64,000 nt of DNA from an uncultured Alistipes sp. (lineage in GTDB: Bacteria; Bacteroidota; Bacteroidia; Bacteroidales; Rikenellaceae): assembly GCF_963931675.1 (NCBI RefSeq), contig NZ_OZ007039.1, forward strand, positions 433,657 to 497,656. Reading direction: 5' to 3'. Each line of letters opens with the position of its first letter. Positions within the stretch are counted from its first letter, which is position 1. The position numbers and the translations under genes are program-made. Below the pieces are notes generated by a model that was given only the letters and a program-made list of their open reading frames with translations, made no database searches and was not told the origin of the DNA. Shown piece after piece: positions 24,299 to 37,988 of the stretch.

Positions 24299-26701
24299 AT
24301 GAGAAAAACTTATCTATTGCTACTGATGCTCGGCTGTACGCTGGCCGGGCATGCTACTTACCGAGGGAGGGTCTATGTAGACTCCAACCGGAACGGAGTG
24401 TATGACAAAGGAGAGAAAACTCTTCGCAACGTATGTGTATCAGACGGGCTTCATGTGGTTAAAACTGGAGCAGACGGCACCTATTCATTGCCCGGACACG
24501 AGCGCCAGCGCTTTGTGTTCATTACCACCCCTTCCGGTTACAGTGCGGAAGGAAAATATTATCTGCGGACCGAAGGGAATCAAGAAGGACAGACATACGA
24601 CTTCGGTTTGCAGGAATGGAACAGGTGCATCGGAAAAGATGGAAGCCACCGTTTTGTTCACGTGGCCGATACGGAGATTTTCAACACGGTCAATCAGGAA
24701 GACTGGGCGAACGAACTGCGTGACTATGCTGCTAATGAGAAAGTGGCATTCATGGTGCATACCGGCGATATTTGCTACGAGAACGGGCTGATTAACCACA
24801 TCCGGCTGATGAATACTTCCAACATGGGCTGTCCGGTTTTCTATGGCATAGGGAACCATGATTTGGTAAAAGGGAAATATGGAGAAGAATTGTTCGAAAG
24901 CATTTACGGTCCGGTATGTTACTCGTTTGATGTCGGTTCCACCCACTACATCATGACCCCGATGCTGGGCGGCGACTATCAGCCCAGTTATAAGGCACGC
25001 GATGTATTCCGCTGGGTAAAAAACGACCTGGAGCAACAGCCGGAAGGCAAGCCGGTGATTTTCTTCAATCACGACCTGATAAGCTACACCGACCAATTTG
25101 TATTTGATTTGGGTGACGGAGAAACACTCGATTTAAGTGCTTACAATGTGAAAGGATGGTTTTATGGACATTGGCACAGTCACTTTGTACAGCAGCAGGG
25201 GCGCATACGCACCGTATCGACTTCTACTCCCGACAAGGGTGGAATAGACCATGCTACTTCTGCCTTCCGGGTCGTAGACATTGACCGTCAGGGCAATATC
25301 GAAAGTCGCTTGCGATACACCTACATTCATCAATCCGTTGCTTTCGCCTCCATAGCTAACGATGTGTGCGTGCAAGACGGAACAGGCGATTTCCTGCTTT
25401 CCATCAATACATACCACACTGCAGCCCCTGCCAAGAGTGTTACTTGTTCATTTACTGACAATAACGGTGCTTCCTTGGCTCCTGTCAAATCTCTGGCTCC
25501 GCAAAGCGATTGGAACTGGCGGGCTCATTTCAGGCTTCCCGAAACCTGCCGGGGCAGACGTATCTTTGTAACTGCCACCGTCCGTTTCTCAGACGGAAGT
25601 ATTGCTAAGGAGCGGACTTCATTTGTGTACGATTCGCCTCATAACGTCTTGCATGCCGATTGGGTAACCAACCTGAAAGCCAATCTTCTTTATACGCAAC
25701 CGGTGGTGGCAGAAGGAAAAGTCTTTATTGCTTCACTGGATGAAGAGTTGAGAGGGGAAGCGGCTGTATTTGCTCTCGATGCAGAAACCGGCAAACAGTT
25801 GTGGCGTCATGAGGTACGTAATTCCATCAAAAACAACATAGCCTATGCCGAAGGTACGGTGCTTGCACAAGATGCGGAAGGTTACCTTTACGCTCTGGAT
25901 GCCGGTACGGGTGCGGTGAAGTGGGAAAAGAAACTGGCCCTTGACGGATTGCCACTCGTGCTGGAAGGACTGACTGTCGACCGCGGGAAGGTCTATGCCG
26001 GTACTGGACACGGATTGGCTGTTTATGATATAGCCTCCGGCGAACAAATCTGGAGAAATGTAGGTTGGCAACGGAATCAGGCCGCTACTTGCCATCCTCT
26101 TGTGACTGAAGATGTATTGGTCATGGGTACTCAATGGAGCGGACTCTATGGGAATGATCTGAAAACGGGTGACTTGCGATGGAAGCTGGAAGAACCTGAT
26201 ATTCGGGAAAGAGGAGCTACACCGGCTTATGTCGACGGGCTGCTTTACATGGCATCCGGTAATGCCTTCTTTGTAATAGAACCGTCTACAGGGCATATCA
26301 TCCTGCGAAAACCGCTGCCTTTCAGTGCCAATACGAATTCTACTCCGCTGTTAACCGACCGCCTGGTGATTTTCGGGACGCAAGGCTGCGGACTGGTTGC
26401 TCTCGACCGTGAGACTTGGGAAGAAGTCTGGCGCGTGCAGACACGTCCGTCATTGATTTATACCTCGCCCTATTCGCGTCATCCGGTAGCTACTGTCGAT
26501 TCATCACCCATCCTGGTGGGAGACATCGTTTACTTCGGTGCTTCGGACGGTATCTTGTATGGAGTAAACTGGCAAGACGGGCAGGTTGTCTGGAAGCACC
26601 GGACGGGAGCTCCTGTATTCTCCAGCCTTACCAATGTTGGAAACCGCTTGTTTGCCGCTGACTATTCCGGAAATGTCTACGCTTTTACATTGCCTGAATA
26701 A
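24299..26701 (+). CDS. secreted calcineurin-like phosphoesterase fused to a PQQ-type beta-propeller
   Basis: 800 residues with a signal peptide (LLLLMLGCTLAGHA). Residues ~20-105 form an SdrD/carboxypeptidase-regulatory-like domain (RGRVYVDSNRNGVYDKGEKTLRN). Residues ~110-350 are a metallophosphoesterase: HVADTEIF (usual first Asp), VHTGDICYEN, GIGNHDLV, FNHDLISY, GHWHSHF. Residues ~450-800 are a PQQ-like beta-propeller with repeated VFALDAETGKQLWRHEV, YALDAGTGAVKWEKKL, YDIASGEQIWRN and YGVNWQDGQVVWKHRTG blades. The combination suggests a periplasmic or surface phosphoesterase with a ligand-binding propeller; the substrate is unknown. The start is 14 bp past the IS4 right end, so its native promoter may be lost. 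Confidence 0.85.
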   Translation: MRKTYLLLLMLGCTLAGHATYRGRVYVDSNRNGVYDKGEKTLRNVCVSDGLHVVKTGADGTYSLPGHERQRFVFITTPSGYSAEGKYYLRTEGNQEGQTYDFGLQEWNRCIGKDGSHRFVHVADTEIFNTVNQEDWANELRDYAANEKVAFMVHTGDICYENGLINHIRLMNTSNMGCPVFYGIGNHDLVKGKYGEELFESIYGPVCYSFDVGSTHYIMTPMLGGDYQPSYKARDVFRWVKNDLEQQPEGKPVIFFNHDLISYTDQFVFDLGDGETLDLSAYNVKGWFYGHWHSHFVQQQGRIRTVSTSTPDKGGIDHATSAFRVVDIDRQGNIESRLRYTYIHQSVAFASIANDVCVQDGTGDFLLSINTYHTAAPAKSVTCSFTDNNGASLAPVKSLAPQSDWNWRAHFRLPETCRGRRIFVTATVRFSDGSIAKERTSFVYDSPHNVLHADWVTNLKANLLYTQPVVAEGKVFIASLDEELRGEAAVFALDAETGKQLWRHEVRNSIKNNIAYAEGTVLAQDAEGYLYALDAGTGAVKWEKKLALDGLPLVLEGLTVDRGKVYAGTGHGLAVYDIASGEQIWRNVGWQRNQAATCHPLVTEDVLVMGTQWSGLYGNDLKTGDLRWKLEEPDIRERGATPAYVDGLLYMASGNAFFVIEPSTGHIILRKPLPFSANTNSTPLLTDRLVIFGTQGCGLVALDRETWEEVWRVQTRPSLIYTSPYSRHPVATVDSSPILVGDIVYFGASDGILYGVNWQDGQVVWKHRTGAPVFSSLTNVGNRLFAADYSGNVYAFTLPE

Positions 26702-26725
26702 ATCTAAGGTATAGTCGTTAAGAAG

Positions 26726-26784
26726 AAGTTGAGCCAATGGCAGAAAGACGAAGTGTTGTCGTCAGACTGCCATTGGCTCAACTT
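26726..26784 (+). terminator. Rho-independent terminator
   Basis: Perfect 17-bp arms at 26726-26742 and 26768-26784 with a 25-nt loop, followed by TTTCTC. It closes the plus-strand transcript of the phosphoesterase gene and, read from the other side, the converging integrase-GNAT ORF that ends at 26809. Confidence 0.8.
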
Positions 26785-26808
26785 TTTCTCGTTATATATA
26801 TTTCTCTG

Positions 26809-27687
26809 TTACTGATAGAATGCATCAGGATAGCTTACCATTCCCTGCACGTCGTCCAGCCCGTGTTCTTTCAGTGCTATGGCCATGCAACACGGGTCGG
26901 GAGCATCAAACGGAAATTGAATCCCGAACGATGAAGCTTTCTGATAGCCAAACTTCGGATAGTAATCTGGGTGGCCAAGAAGCACTGCTGCTCCATAACC
27001 CAATTCCGAAGCGGACAAATAGCGCCGTTCGGCATATTGGGGCCTGACATGGAACCCTGTAAAAGGATCGACGAGAAGCCACCCGTTCTTATACGCCGTA
27101 TAGGTCATCAAACGCAATTTCTTGACCCCGGCACTGATCGTTCCGGAAGCAAGACCTTTTACCGAGGAGAGGTAAACGACGAACTTTTCGATAAAGTCCC
27201 GCTTCAGCTCTTTGAAAGGAATGTCCTTGACGTGGTATTCGTATTCGAGGAAAGCGGCAAGACGCCTGCGACGCAGACAGTAATCCTCGTAGGTGGAATA
27301 GGCGCGGTCTTTGCCCACACGCTTGAGAAAGTCTGCAAGGTATTCGTCGAAAGTCTGTAGCAACAGGCGGCAGTCGTCGCCCATACCGAGGAAGGCGTTG
27401 CGGACCTTTTCGGCCGTAACGTATGAGTCCCGGTCGCAGAGACGCTGGTACTGTTTGCCGATATTGGTCTTGATATTCTCCAGCTTCTCGTTGATGCGCT
27501 GCGATTCGAGACTTTTGCCGGAAGCCTTGTTGGCTTTGGCATCCCAGAGAGAGGAACGAACGGTGAGTTTGCAGCTGAACTGCGACATCGTACCGTTGAT
27601 CGTAATACGACCCATAACGGGAACCTGACCCGATTTCTCGGCTTGCCTTTTCACGTAGAAAAGGACTTTGAAAGTGCTGCGTTGCAT
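26809..27687 (-). CDS. chimeric ORF: truncated tyrosine integrase fused to C-terminal half of a GNAT acetyltransferase
   Basis: 292 residues. Residues 1-~230 are a Bacteroidetes phage-type integrase: an arm-binding domain (FYVKRQAEKSGQVPVMGRIT, SLWDAKANKASGKS) and a core-binding SAM-like domain (YSTYEDYCLRRRRLAAFLEY, LSSVKGLASGTISAG, HVRPQYAERRYLSASELG). The catalytic domain with the R-H-R-Y residues is absent. In frame, residues ~231-292 (AAVLLGHPDYYPKFGYQKA, PFDAPDPCCMAIALKEHGL, VQGMVSYPDAFYQ) are the C-terminal half of a YhbS-like GNAT N-acetyltransferase. Neither half should have its native activity. The fusion point is near 26998. A deletion between an integrated element and a chromosomal acetyltransferase gene is the simplest origin. 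Confidence 0.8.
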   Translation of the reverse strand: MQRSTFKVLFYVKRQAEKSGQVPVMGRITINGTMSQFSCKLTVRSSLWDAKANKASGKSLESQRINEKLENIKTNIGKQYQRLCDRDSYVTAEKVRNAFLGMGDDCRLLLQTFDEYLADFLKRVGKDRAYSTYEDYCLRRRRLAAFLEYEYHVKDIPFKELKRDFIEKFVVYLSSVKGLASGTISAGVKKLRLMTYTAYKNGWLLVDPFTGFHVRPQYAERRYLSASELGYGAAVLLGHPDYYPKFGYQKASSFGIQFPFDAPDPCCMAIALKEHGLDDVQGMVSYPDAFYQ

Positions 27688-27986
27688 AATAACTTGAACT
27701 TTGAGGATTTGTTAAACGTTAAGTCAAGTTATTTGTTATGCGGAAATTCAATGCAACGAACTGAAAACGACTGCCTTAAATGCAAATCAAAGCATTTCGG
27801 GCAGGTAACGAATAAGTAACACAACTTACCGTTAAACCTGCCCGAATTTGCAATTTTATTGCTCGGAGCACATGCGGAAAAGAGAATTAAATGCTTGTAA
27901 ACAAGATATTTACTCTTTTCTGCATTCTCGTTTACCTACAAACCCCCGGCTGGAGACAGATCGGGATGAACATTACAGAACGATGC
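27688..27986. other. intergenic region upstream of the integrase fragment
   Basis: 299 bp of AT-rich DNA between the start of the integrase chimera and the end of the GH2 gene. It holds the extended inverted repeat at 27781-27852. It also has a plus-strand ATG at 27891 that opens a hydrophobic leader (MLVNKIFTLFCILVYLQTPG), which looks like a signal peptide but runs into the antisense of the GH2 gene. The leader may be the 5' remnant of a deleted secreted protein gene (low confidence). Confidence 0.4.
27781..27852. repeat. extended imperfect inverted repeat near the integrase start
   Basis: A perfect inner stem of 11 bp (27796-27806 with 27836-27846; core TTCGGGCAGGT) is flanked by further complementary bases (TGCAAAT at 27781-27787 with ATTTGCA at 27846-27852). 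It lies ~95 bp upstream of the integrase ORF. It could be an attachment-site or integrase arm region of the lost element, or a terminator for plus-strand transcripts; a T-rich tract follows only loosely. Confidence 0.5.
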
Positions 27987-32652
<4,666 letters not shown>

Positions 32653-32671
32653 CGTATTTTGTTTTTATGAA

Positions 32672-34600
32672 CTACCATCCGGGATTCTGGACCATCTGGT
32701 TGTTACGATCCATTTCACCCTGCGGGATCGGGAAAAGATACATCTTCTTCTCGAAGACCCGGTTTTCGACCACCGTCCTCTTGTAGAAGTCTTCCGAAGC
32801 AAAGCCCACCCCAGCTGCGATGTTCATGCCGTAGATCGGACCGTTGTCTCCGTACATCCGGTGATCCACGGCGTGTTTCGTGTCAATCTTATCCGAAAGC
32901 AGGCGACGCCGTGTCGTGAAATACCGGTCGCCTTCGAAACAGAGTTCCACCTGCCGCTCGCGGATGATATACTCCAATTGGGCTTCCCTGTTGCCCTTGA
33001 TCTCGGGGTAAGTATCGAAGATGCTCGGAAGCCCGGCCCGGCTACGGATCAGGTCCCAGTATTTCTTGATGTCGGCATTTCCGGGATCGTACTCGTTCAA
33101 TGCCTCGATGTAGTTCAGATAGATCTCGGCCAGCCGGATATAGGTGCCGTTTCTCCATTCGCTGTACTGCGACCGGTAGGGGCTGCTGTCGAAATTGACA
33201 TATTTCAGCATTGTATAGCCCGTCGTCGAGTGGTCGGCATTACCCGAACCGCTCATCCCGCTGCTGTAAAATTCGGCACGGCCCCAGCCGTCCTTGTTGA
33301 GTGTCGAGGAGAAGAGGTCGCGGTCCTCCGGAGCGACCTGCGGAACCGGCCGGCCGTTGTAGAGGATAGCCGCATAGAACCGGGCTTCCCGGTTGGCATA
33401 CATGTTCCGCTCTCCGACACGGTGCCCCCAACAATTCCGTTTGCGGATTTCGCTGACATCGTCGTTGGTCCAGTTCGGATGGGGCGTGGTGGCAAAGCCA
33501 TCCTCCACGTAACCCGAGGCCACGTCGTCGATGGTCCGCCCGTTGTTCATGAAAAAGGCGTCCACAATGCGCTGCGTCGGCCCCAGTCCGCTGTAGCCGC
33601 CCGGACGGGGTGTAGCATGCCTCTCCAGGTTGTTGAAATCGCCCTTGGTCGTGCCCCACAGGTATTCACAATTCCACTTGACCTGGTGCACGCCCTGTAC
33701 CGAACGGAACGGATTGAACGCTCCGTCGTTGTTTTCGTCGTTGCGATAGAGGCGGATGGCATAATCTCCGGTCATGCTCTCGGCGGCAGCGATCACGGCA
33801 TGTGCTGCGTCGGCGGCATCACGCCACTTTTGCTCGCTGTATGCCGTATTGACCAGCGGCGTACCGTCCTTGTTCACGAAATCCGCATAATCGGGATTCC
33901 CGTTCCATTGCGGACTTGCGGCCATCAGTCTGACCTGGGATTTCACGGCCAGGCACGCCATCTGATCGGGCTTGCCCAACCAGGTCGGGTTGGTCTCCCG
34001 CCATGTCAGGGGCAGCGCGGGCATGGCCTCGTCCATCATCCGGCAGATGTATTCGACACACTGGTCGTAAGGTGCGCGCGGGAGGTTCAGATTATCCCGC
34101 CAGTCGAGTTCGTTTTCGATGAGTACGAACGGGCCGTACTGACGCAGAAGAATCCAATAATAGTAGCCGCGCAGGAACTTTGCCTCGGCTATATATTGCG
34201 TTTTCAGGCTCTCCGAGAGTTCATAACACTTGTCAACATTGTTCTCGAAGACGAAAGAGGCACGGATCGACTTGTAACAGTCGCCCCAGATGTTGTAGTA
34301 GTTCGTAGTCGGATTCCAGCTTCCGACATTGATACTCGACGGATAGTAACGCTCCCAGACGATGTCCATCTCATCGGATATTGCAACCCACGGTGTACCG
34401 TTCCAGAACATGCTGTTGGGTTCGGGGAGCTTCGCATAGATGTTGTACAGGTACATTTCGGTTTCATCCTGCTTTTCCCATACCATATCCATGGTCTTTT
34501 GGTCATCCGGCATTTTGTCCAGGAAATCGCAGGAGACCGCGGCAAAACAGGTGGACAGCAGGAGTACCCTGAGGTATTTGTTCGATATAATGTTGTTCAT
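32672..34600 (-). CDS. SusD/RagB-family glycan-binding lipoprotein
   Basis: 642 residues with a lipobox (LLLSTCFAAVSC). Hallmarks are AKFLRGYYYWILLRQYGPFVLIE in the N-terminal TPR-like part, IRLAEIYLNYIEALNEYDPGN, and a C-terminal IRERQVELCFEGDRYFTTRRR block. It ends in the usual NPGW. It partners the SusC encoded 19 bp upstream and binds the PUL 2 substrate at the cell surface. Confidence 0.95.
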   Translation of the reverse strand: MNNIISNKYLRVLLLSTCFAAVSCDFLDKMPDDQKTMDMVWEKQDETEMYLYNIYAKLPEPNSMFWNGTPWVAISDEMDIVWERYYPSSINVGSWNPTTNYYNIWGDCYKSIRASFVFENNVDKCYELSESLKTQYIAEAKFLRGYYYWILLRQYGPFVLIENELDWRDNLNLPRAPYDQCVEYICRMMDEAMPALPLTWRETNPTWLGKPDQMACLAVKSQVRLMAASPQWNGNPDYADFVNKDGTPLVNTAYSEQKWRDAADAAHAVIAAAESMTGDYAIRLYRNDENNDGAFNPFRSVQGVHQVKWNCEYLWGTTKGDFNNLERHATPRPGGYSGLGPTQRIVDAFFMNNGRTIDDVASGYVEDGFATTPHPNWTNDDVSEIRKRNCWGHRVGERNMYANREARFYAAILYNGRPVPQVAPEDRDLFSSTLNKDGWGRAEFYSSGMSGSGNADHSTTGYTMLKYVNFDSSPYRSQYSEWRNGTYIRLAEIYLNYIEALNEYDPGNADIKKYWDLIRSRAGLPSIFDTYPEIKGNREAQLEYIIRERQVELCFEGDRYFTTRRRLLSDKIDTKHAVDHRMYGDNGPIYGMNIAAGVGFASEDFYKRTVVENRVFEKKMYLFPIPQGEMDRNNQMVQNPGW

Positions 34601-34619
34601 ATTGCTGCTGTATGTATTT

Positions 34620-37600
34620 TTAGAAATTCACTTTTATACCGAAATTGAATTTTCGCTGCATCGGATAGGCGTCGCCCCGTCCCTTGCCAAGTTCGGGATC
34701 CCACATTTTGAACTTCGAGAACAACGCAAGGTTGGAACCGTGGAAATAGACACGCAATCCCTGCATGTGGAGCGCTTTGAGAACTTTTTTCGGGAAATTG
34801 TATCCGATTTCGAGATCGGAAAGCCGGAGGAAGCTGCCGTCGTACTGCCATTTCGTCGAGGAACGATAGTTGTTCTCGGTGTTTCCGATGCTCAGACGCG
34901 GATAAAAAGCATCCTGACGCGGATTGTCGACGGTCCAGCGATCCAGGGCCTCGACGAAGAGGTTGCCTCGGTCTCCACCCTCCTGGAACGGAACGAATCC
35001 CTCACCGCCGAGCATGTAGCTGACGAGCGCCTGCCCTCGGAAGAAGACGCCGATGTCGATTCCCTTGAACCCGACCTGCAGGCCGAACCCGTAGGTAAGT
35101 TCAGGAATCGTCGGATAGCCGATGGCAACCTCGTCATACGAGTCGATCACGCCATCGCCGTTGACATCCAGGTATTTCACATCACCGGGACGCACCTGGC
35201 CGAAAGTCTGGGTAGGACTGGCGGCGATCTCCTCCTCACTGGTGAAATAGCCCAGCGCAATAAGGCCGAAGGGCTGATTGTATTTCTTTCCCGTCCGGTT
35301 CTGGTAGGAGTATTTCCAGGCCGGTTCGTCCTGGAAGACCACCCGGTTGCGCGCAAAGGTCGCATTGGCATAGGCCCGCAAGGAGAAGTCGCGGAACGTA
35401 TGCTGGAACTCCATGGTCCCGTCAATACCCCAGTTGGACATTTCGCCGATGTTGGCAAAAGGCTGGCTGTTGATACCCACAATGTCTGGCAGAGATGTGC
35501 GTTGTACCAGAATATCGGTACGCCGCTCATGGAAATAGTCCACCTCCAGGGTCAGTTTCCGGAAGAATTCAGCCTGGAATCCCGCGTTTGCTTTCAAACC
35601 TTTTTCCCACGTCAGGCCGACAACGCCTTCACGGTTCTCGCCCGTTCCGGAATACCCCACGGGGTCGGACCCGAAGCTGTAGCCGCCCAAGCCGGCTCCG
35701 ACAAGGGTCAGATAGGCGTAACGCTGATTATTGGGCAGGGCTTCGGAACCCACGAGACCCACGGACCCCTTGAATTTCAGCATCGAGATAACGTTTGAGA
35801 TCCGGCTTTGCTTCCAGAAATCCTCCTCGGAGATCAGGTAGCCCACGGCACCAGCCGGGAAGACACCGAAGCGTTCGCCTTTCGGAAAGTTCTCCGAACC
35901 GTTGTATCCCAGATTGAATTCGAGGAAATAACGCAGGTCGTAGTTGTAGGTTGCACGGAACGCCAGACCTTGCTTGCGGTAAGGCAGCGACGAAATCGCA
36001 TCGTCTGCACTTTTCCGGTAATCGCGCTGATAGTACATGGCCATCAGCCCCACGTTGTGCACGTCACCGAATTTCCGGTCATAGTTGATCTGCCCTTTGA
36101 ACTCCATGGCCCGGTCGCTGTAGAGGCTTTTGCCATAGCCCATGTATTCATTGCCGATATAGGTCTGCACCAGTTCCAGTTCATTGGTCTCCGGATTGCG
36201 TCCGTTGGCCAGGTAGTAGGACTCCATTTTCGTCCGGTTGATCTTGGTTTCGTTATAGGTGTCGAACGAGAAGGCCACGTTTGCCTTGAGCCCCTTGAGC
36301 GGTTCGAAGAGCTCTCCGAAATCCTGGGTCAGCCGGACCTGTCCCAGCAACTGGTTCTTGTACTCGGAGGTGTATCCCGAACCCATAAGCCGTTCCGCCG
36401 GGTTCTGTACCGTACCCGACCGGACGCCAGCCCATACATAATGCGTGCTCCCGTCCTTGTTGACACCCATCGGATAGCGAACCGGCAGCGAAACAGGGTT
36501 CGCCACATAGACCTTTTCATAGAGGTCGGAGTTCGATACGCCCGGATAGTGCCCGTCGATCACGTAACCGCCCAACTCGATGTCGAGCCGTGTCGACTTG
36601 GTGATCGAAACATCGACATTCGTGCGGAAATTGTAACGTTGCACCTTGATGTTCGACGAGTATTCGTTCTGCGGATCCTCATGGTAGTTGCCCAACTCGC
36701 CCATGTTGCCGAACGATACGAAATAGCGCGCGACTTCGCCTCCGCCGGTGACGTTCAGTGTGATCTGATGGTTGCTCGATGTCTTTTTATAGATCTCGTC
36801 CAGCCAGTTTACATCCGGATACAGATAGGGGTCGGTTTGCAGCCGGGTAGCCTCGATCACCTCTTCCGAATAAACCTGGCTGCCCGCGGCCTCATTATAC
36901 AGCCTCATGTAATCTACGCCTCCGAGCAGTTTCGGGACCCGGGTCAGCGTGCTGATTCCATATTCCATTTTAAGGTCGATGTTGGGCTTCTTGGAAACCG
37001 TACCCCGGCGCGTCGTGATCACCACCACGCCATTGGCTGCCCGCACTCCATAGACCGCGGTAGCCGAGGCGTCCTTGAGGATGGAGACACTTTCGATCTC
37101 CTCCGGGTTGATATTCGCCATGTCGCGCTCCACGCCGTCCACCAGAACCAGCGGCGACTGGTTGCTGCCGAAAGTCGACAGACCACGGATCCAGAACGAT
37201 GAGTTGTCATAACCGGGCTCTCCGGAACGCTGCACGGCGACAACACCGGCCATACGTCCGGCCAGAGCATTGGTCAGGGATCTCGACGGAACCTTCAGAT
37301 CGTTGACATTCACCGTGGTGACGGCTCCGATGACGCTGGCCCTCGCCTGCTGTCCCATACCGACTACGACCAGCTCCTCGATTTCCTGGACATCCTCCTT
37401 CAACACCACGTCAAGAGACAAGCTCTTGGGGACTTCCAACTTCTGGGTGATAAAGCCAAGGAAACGGAAAACCAACACCTGACCGGGGGAGGCATTGATC
37501 ACATAATATCCCTCCGAATCAGACAAGGTCCCGGTGGTTGATCCCTCGACGGTTACCGTTACCGCCGTCAGAGGTTGTCCCTGACTGTTCAGAATCTTTC

Positions 37601-37745
37601 CTTTCACCTGAGACGGGTCAGGATCATCTTCTGCGGCCATCGCATCGACGAACATCATCGGCAGGAACAGCAGCAGAAATATTCTGCACATCCTGCCTGT
37701 TTTGTGCAATACGCATGAAAAGTTCATAATGGTAGTAGATTTCAT
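34620..37745 (-). CDS. SusC/RagA-family TonB-dependent receptor (no STN domain)
   Basis: 1,041 residues. A signal-peptide-like start leads to a carboxypeptidase-regulatory-like domain (VKGKILNSQGQPLTAVTVTV), then the plug (EELVVVGMGQQARASVIGAV; SPLVLVDGVERDMANINPEE; ATAVYGVRAANGVVVITTRRG) and a large barrel ending in KFNFGIKVNF. There is no STN domain, so it should not signal to an ECF/FecR pair; regulation is more likely through the DUF6377-type regulator at 46379 or another distant factor. An internal Met at codon 7 could also start translation. Confidence 0.96.
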   Translation of the reverse strand: MKSTTIMNFSCVLHKTGRMCRIFLLLFLPMMFVDAMAAEDDPDPSQVKGKILNSQGQPLTAVTVTVEGSTTGTLSDSEGYYVINASPGQVLVFRFLGFITQKLEVPKSLSLDVVLKEDVQEIEELVVVGMGQQARASVIGAVTTVNVNDLKVPSRSLTNALAGRMAGVVAVQRSGEPGYDNSSFWIRGLSTFGSNQSPLVLVDGVERDMANINPEEIESVSILKDASATAVYGVRAANGVVVITTRRGTVSKKPNIDLKMEYGISTLTRVPKLLGGVDYMRLYNEAAGSQVYSEEVIEATRLQTDPYLYPDVNWLDEIYKKTSSNHQITLNVTGGGEVARYFVSFGNMGELGNYHEDPQNEYSSNIKVQRYNFRTNVDVSITKSTRLDIELGGYVIDGHYPGVSNSDLYEKVYVANPVSLPVRYPMGVNKDGSTHYVWAGVRSGTVQNPAERLMGSGYTSEYKNQLLGQVRLTQDFGELFEPLKGLKANVAFSFDTYNETKINRTKMESYYLANGRNPETNELELVQTYIGNEYMGYGKSLYSDRAMEFKGQINYDRKFGDVHNVGLMAMYYQRDYRKSADDAISSLPYRKQGLAFRATYNYDLRYFLEFNLGYNGSENFPKGERFGVFPAGAVGYLISEEDFWKQSRISNVISMLKFKGSVGLVGSEALPNNQRYAYLTLVGAGLGGYSFGSDPVGYSGTGENREGVVGLTWEKGLKANAGFQAEFFRKLTLEVDYFHERRTDILVQRTSLPDIVGINSQPFANIGEMSNWGIDGTMEFQHTFRDFSLRAYANATFARNRVVFQDEPAWKYSYQNRTGKKYNQPFGLIALGYFTSEEEIAASPTQTFGQVRPGDVKYLDVNGDGVIDSYDEVAIGYPTIPELTYGFGLQVGFKGIDIGVFFRGQALVSYMLGGEGFVPFQEGGDRGNLFVEALDRWTVDNPRQDAFYPRLSIGNTENNYRSSTKWQYDGSFLRLSDLEIGYNFPKKVLKALHMQGLRVYFHGSNLALFSKFKMWDPELGKGRGDAYPMQRKFNFGIKVNF

Positions 37746-37854
37746 CTGATAAGTTTAGGTTTTGAGTTTTGTGGGAATGTCTCGTTGTCGGTTCCCGTCA
37801 TCCGGAGTCCATACCGGTGTTTTTTACGCTAAATCAGTCATAACTCAATCCCTG

Positions 37855-37894
37855 CCGGCGTGCTTTCGTGACTTGCCGCAACGGAGCACGCCGG
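37855..37894 (-). terminator. hairpin upstream of the PUL 2 susC
   Basis: GC-rich perfect 10-bp arms (37855-37864 and 37885-37894, core CCGGCGTGCT) lie between the phosphoesterase gene and susC. On the minus strand there is no immediate T-run, although TAAAAAACAC follows about 30 nt later. It may attenuate or separate the phosphoesterase and susC transcripts. Confidence 0.4.
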
Positions 37895-37988
37895 GATTCT
37901 TTAATCTGCAGGGATAAGATCTGATACGTTGAGCCTGTAGGATAGACGCGCAACCGCTTTCCGGCAGTTATCGTCATCCCCTATCCGG

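Noticed and set aside
35808..37202. 464-codon plus-strand ORF
   Set aside because: Antisense to the plug and barrel of the PUL 2 SusC; no recognisable domain.
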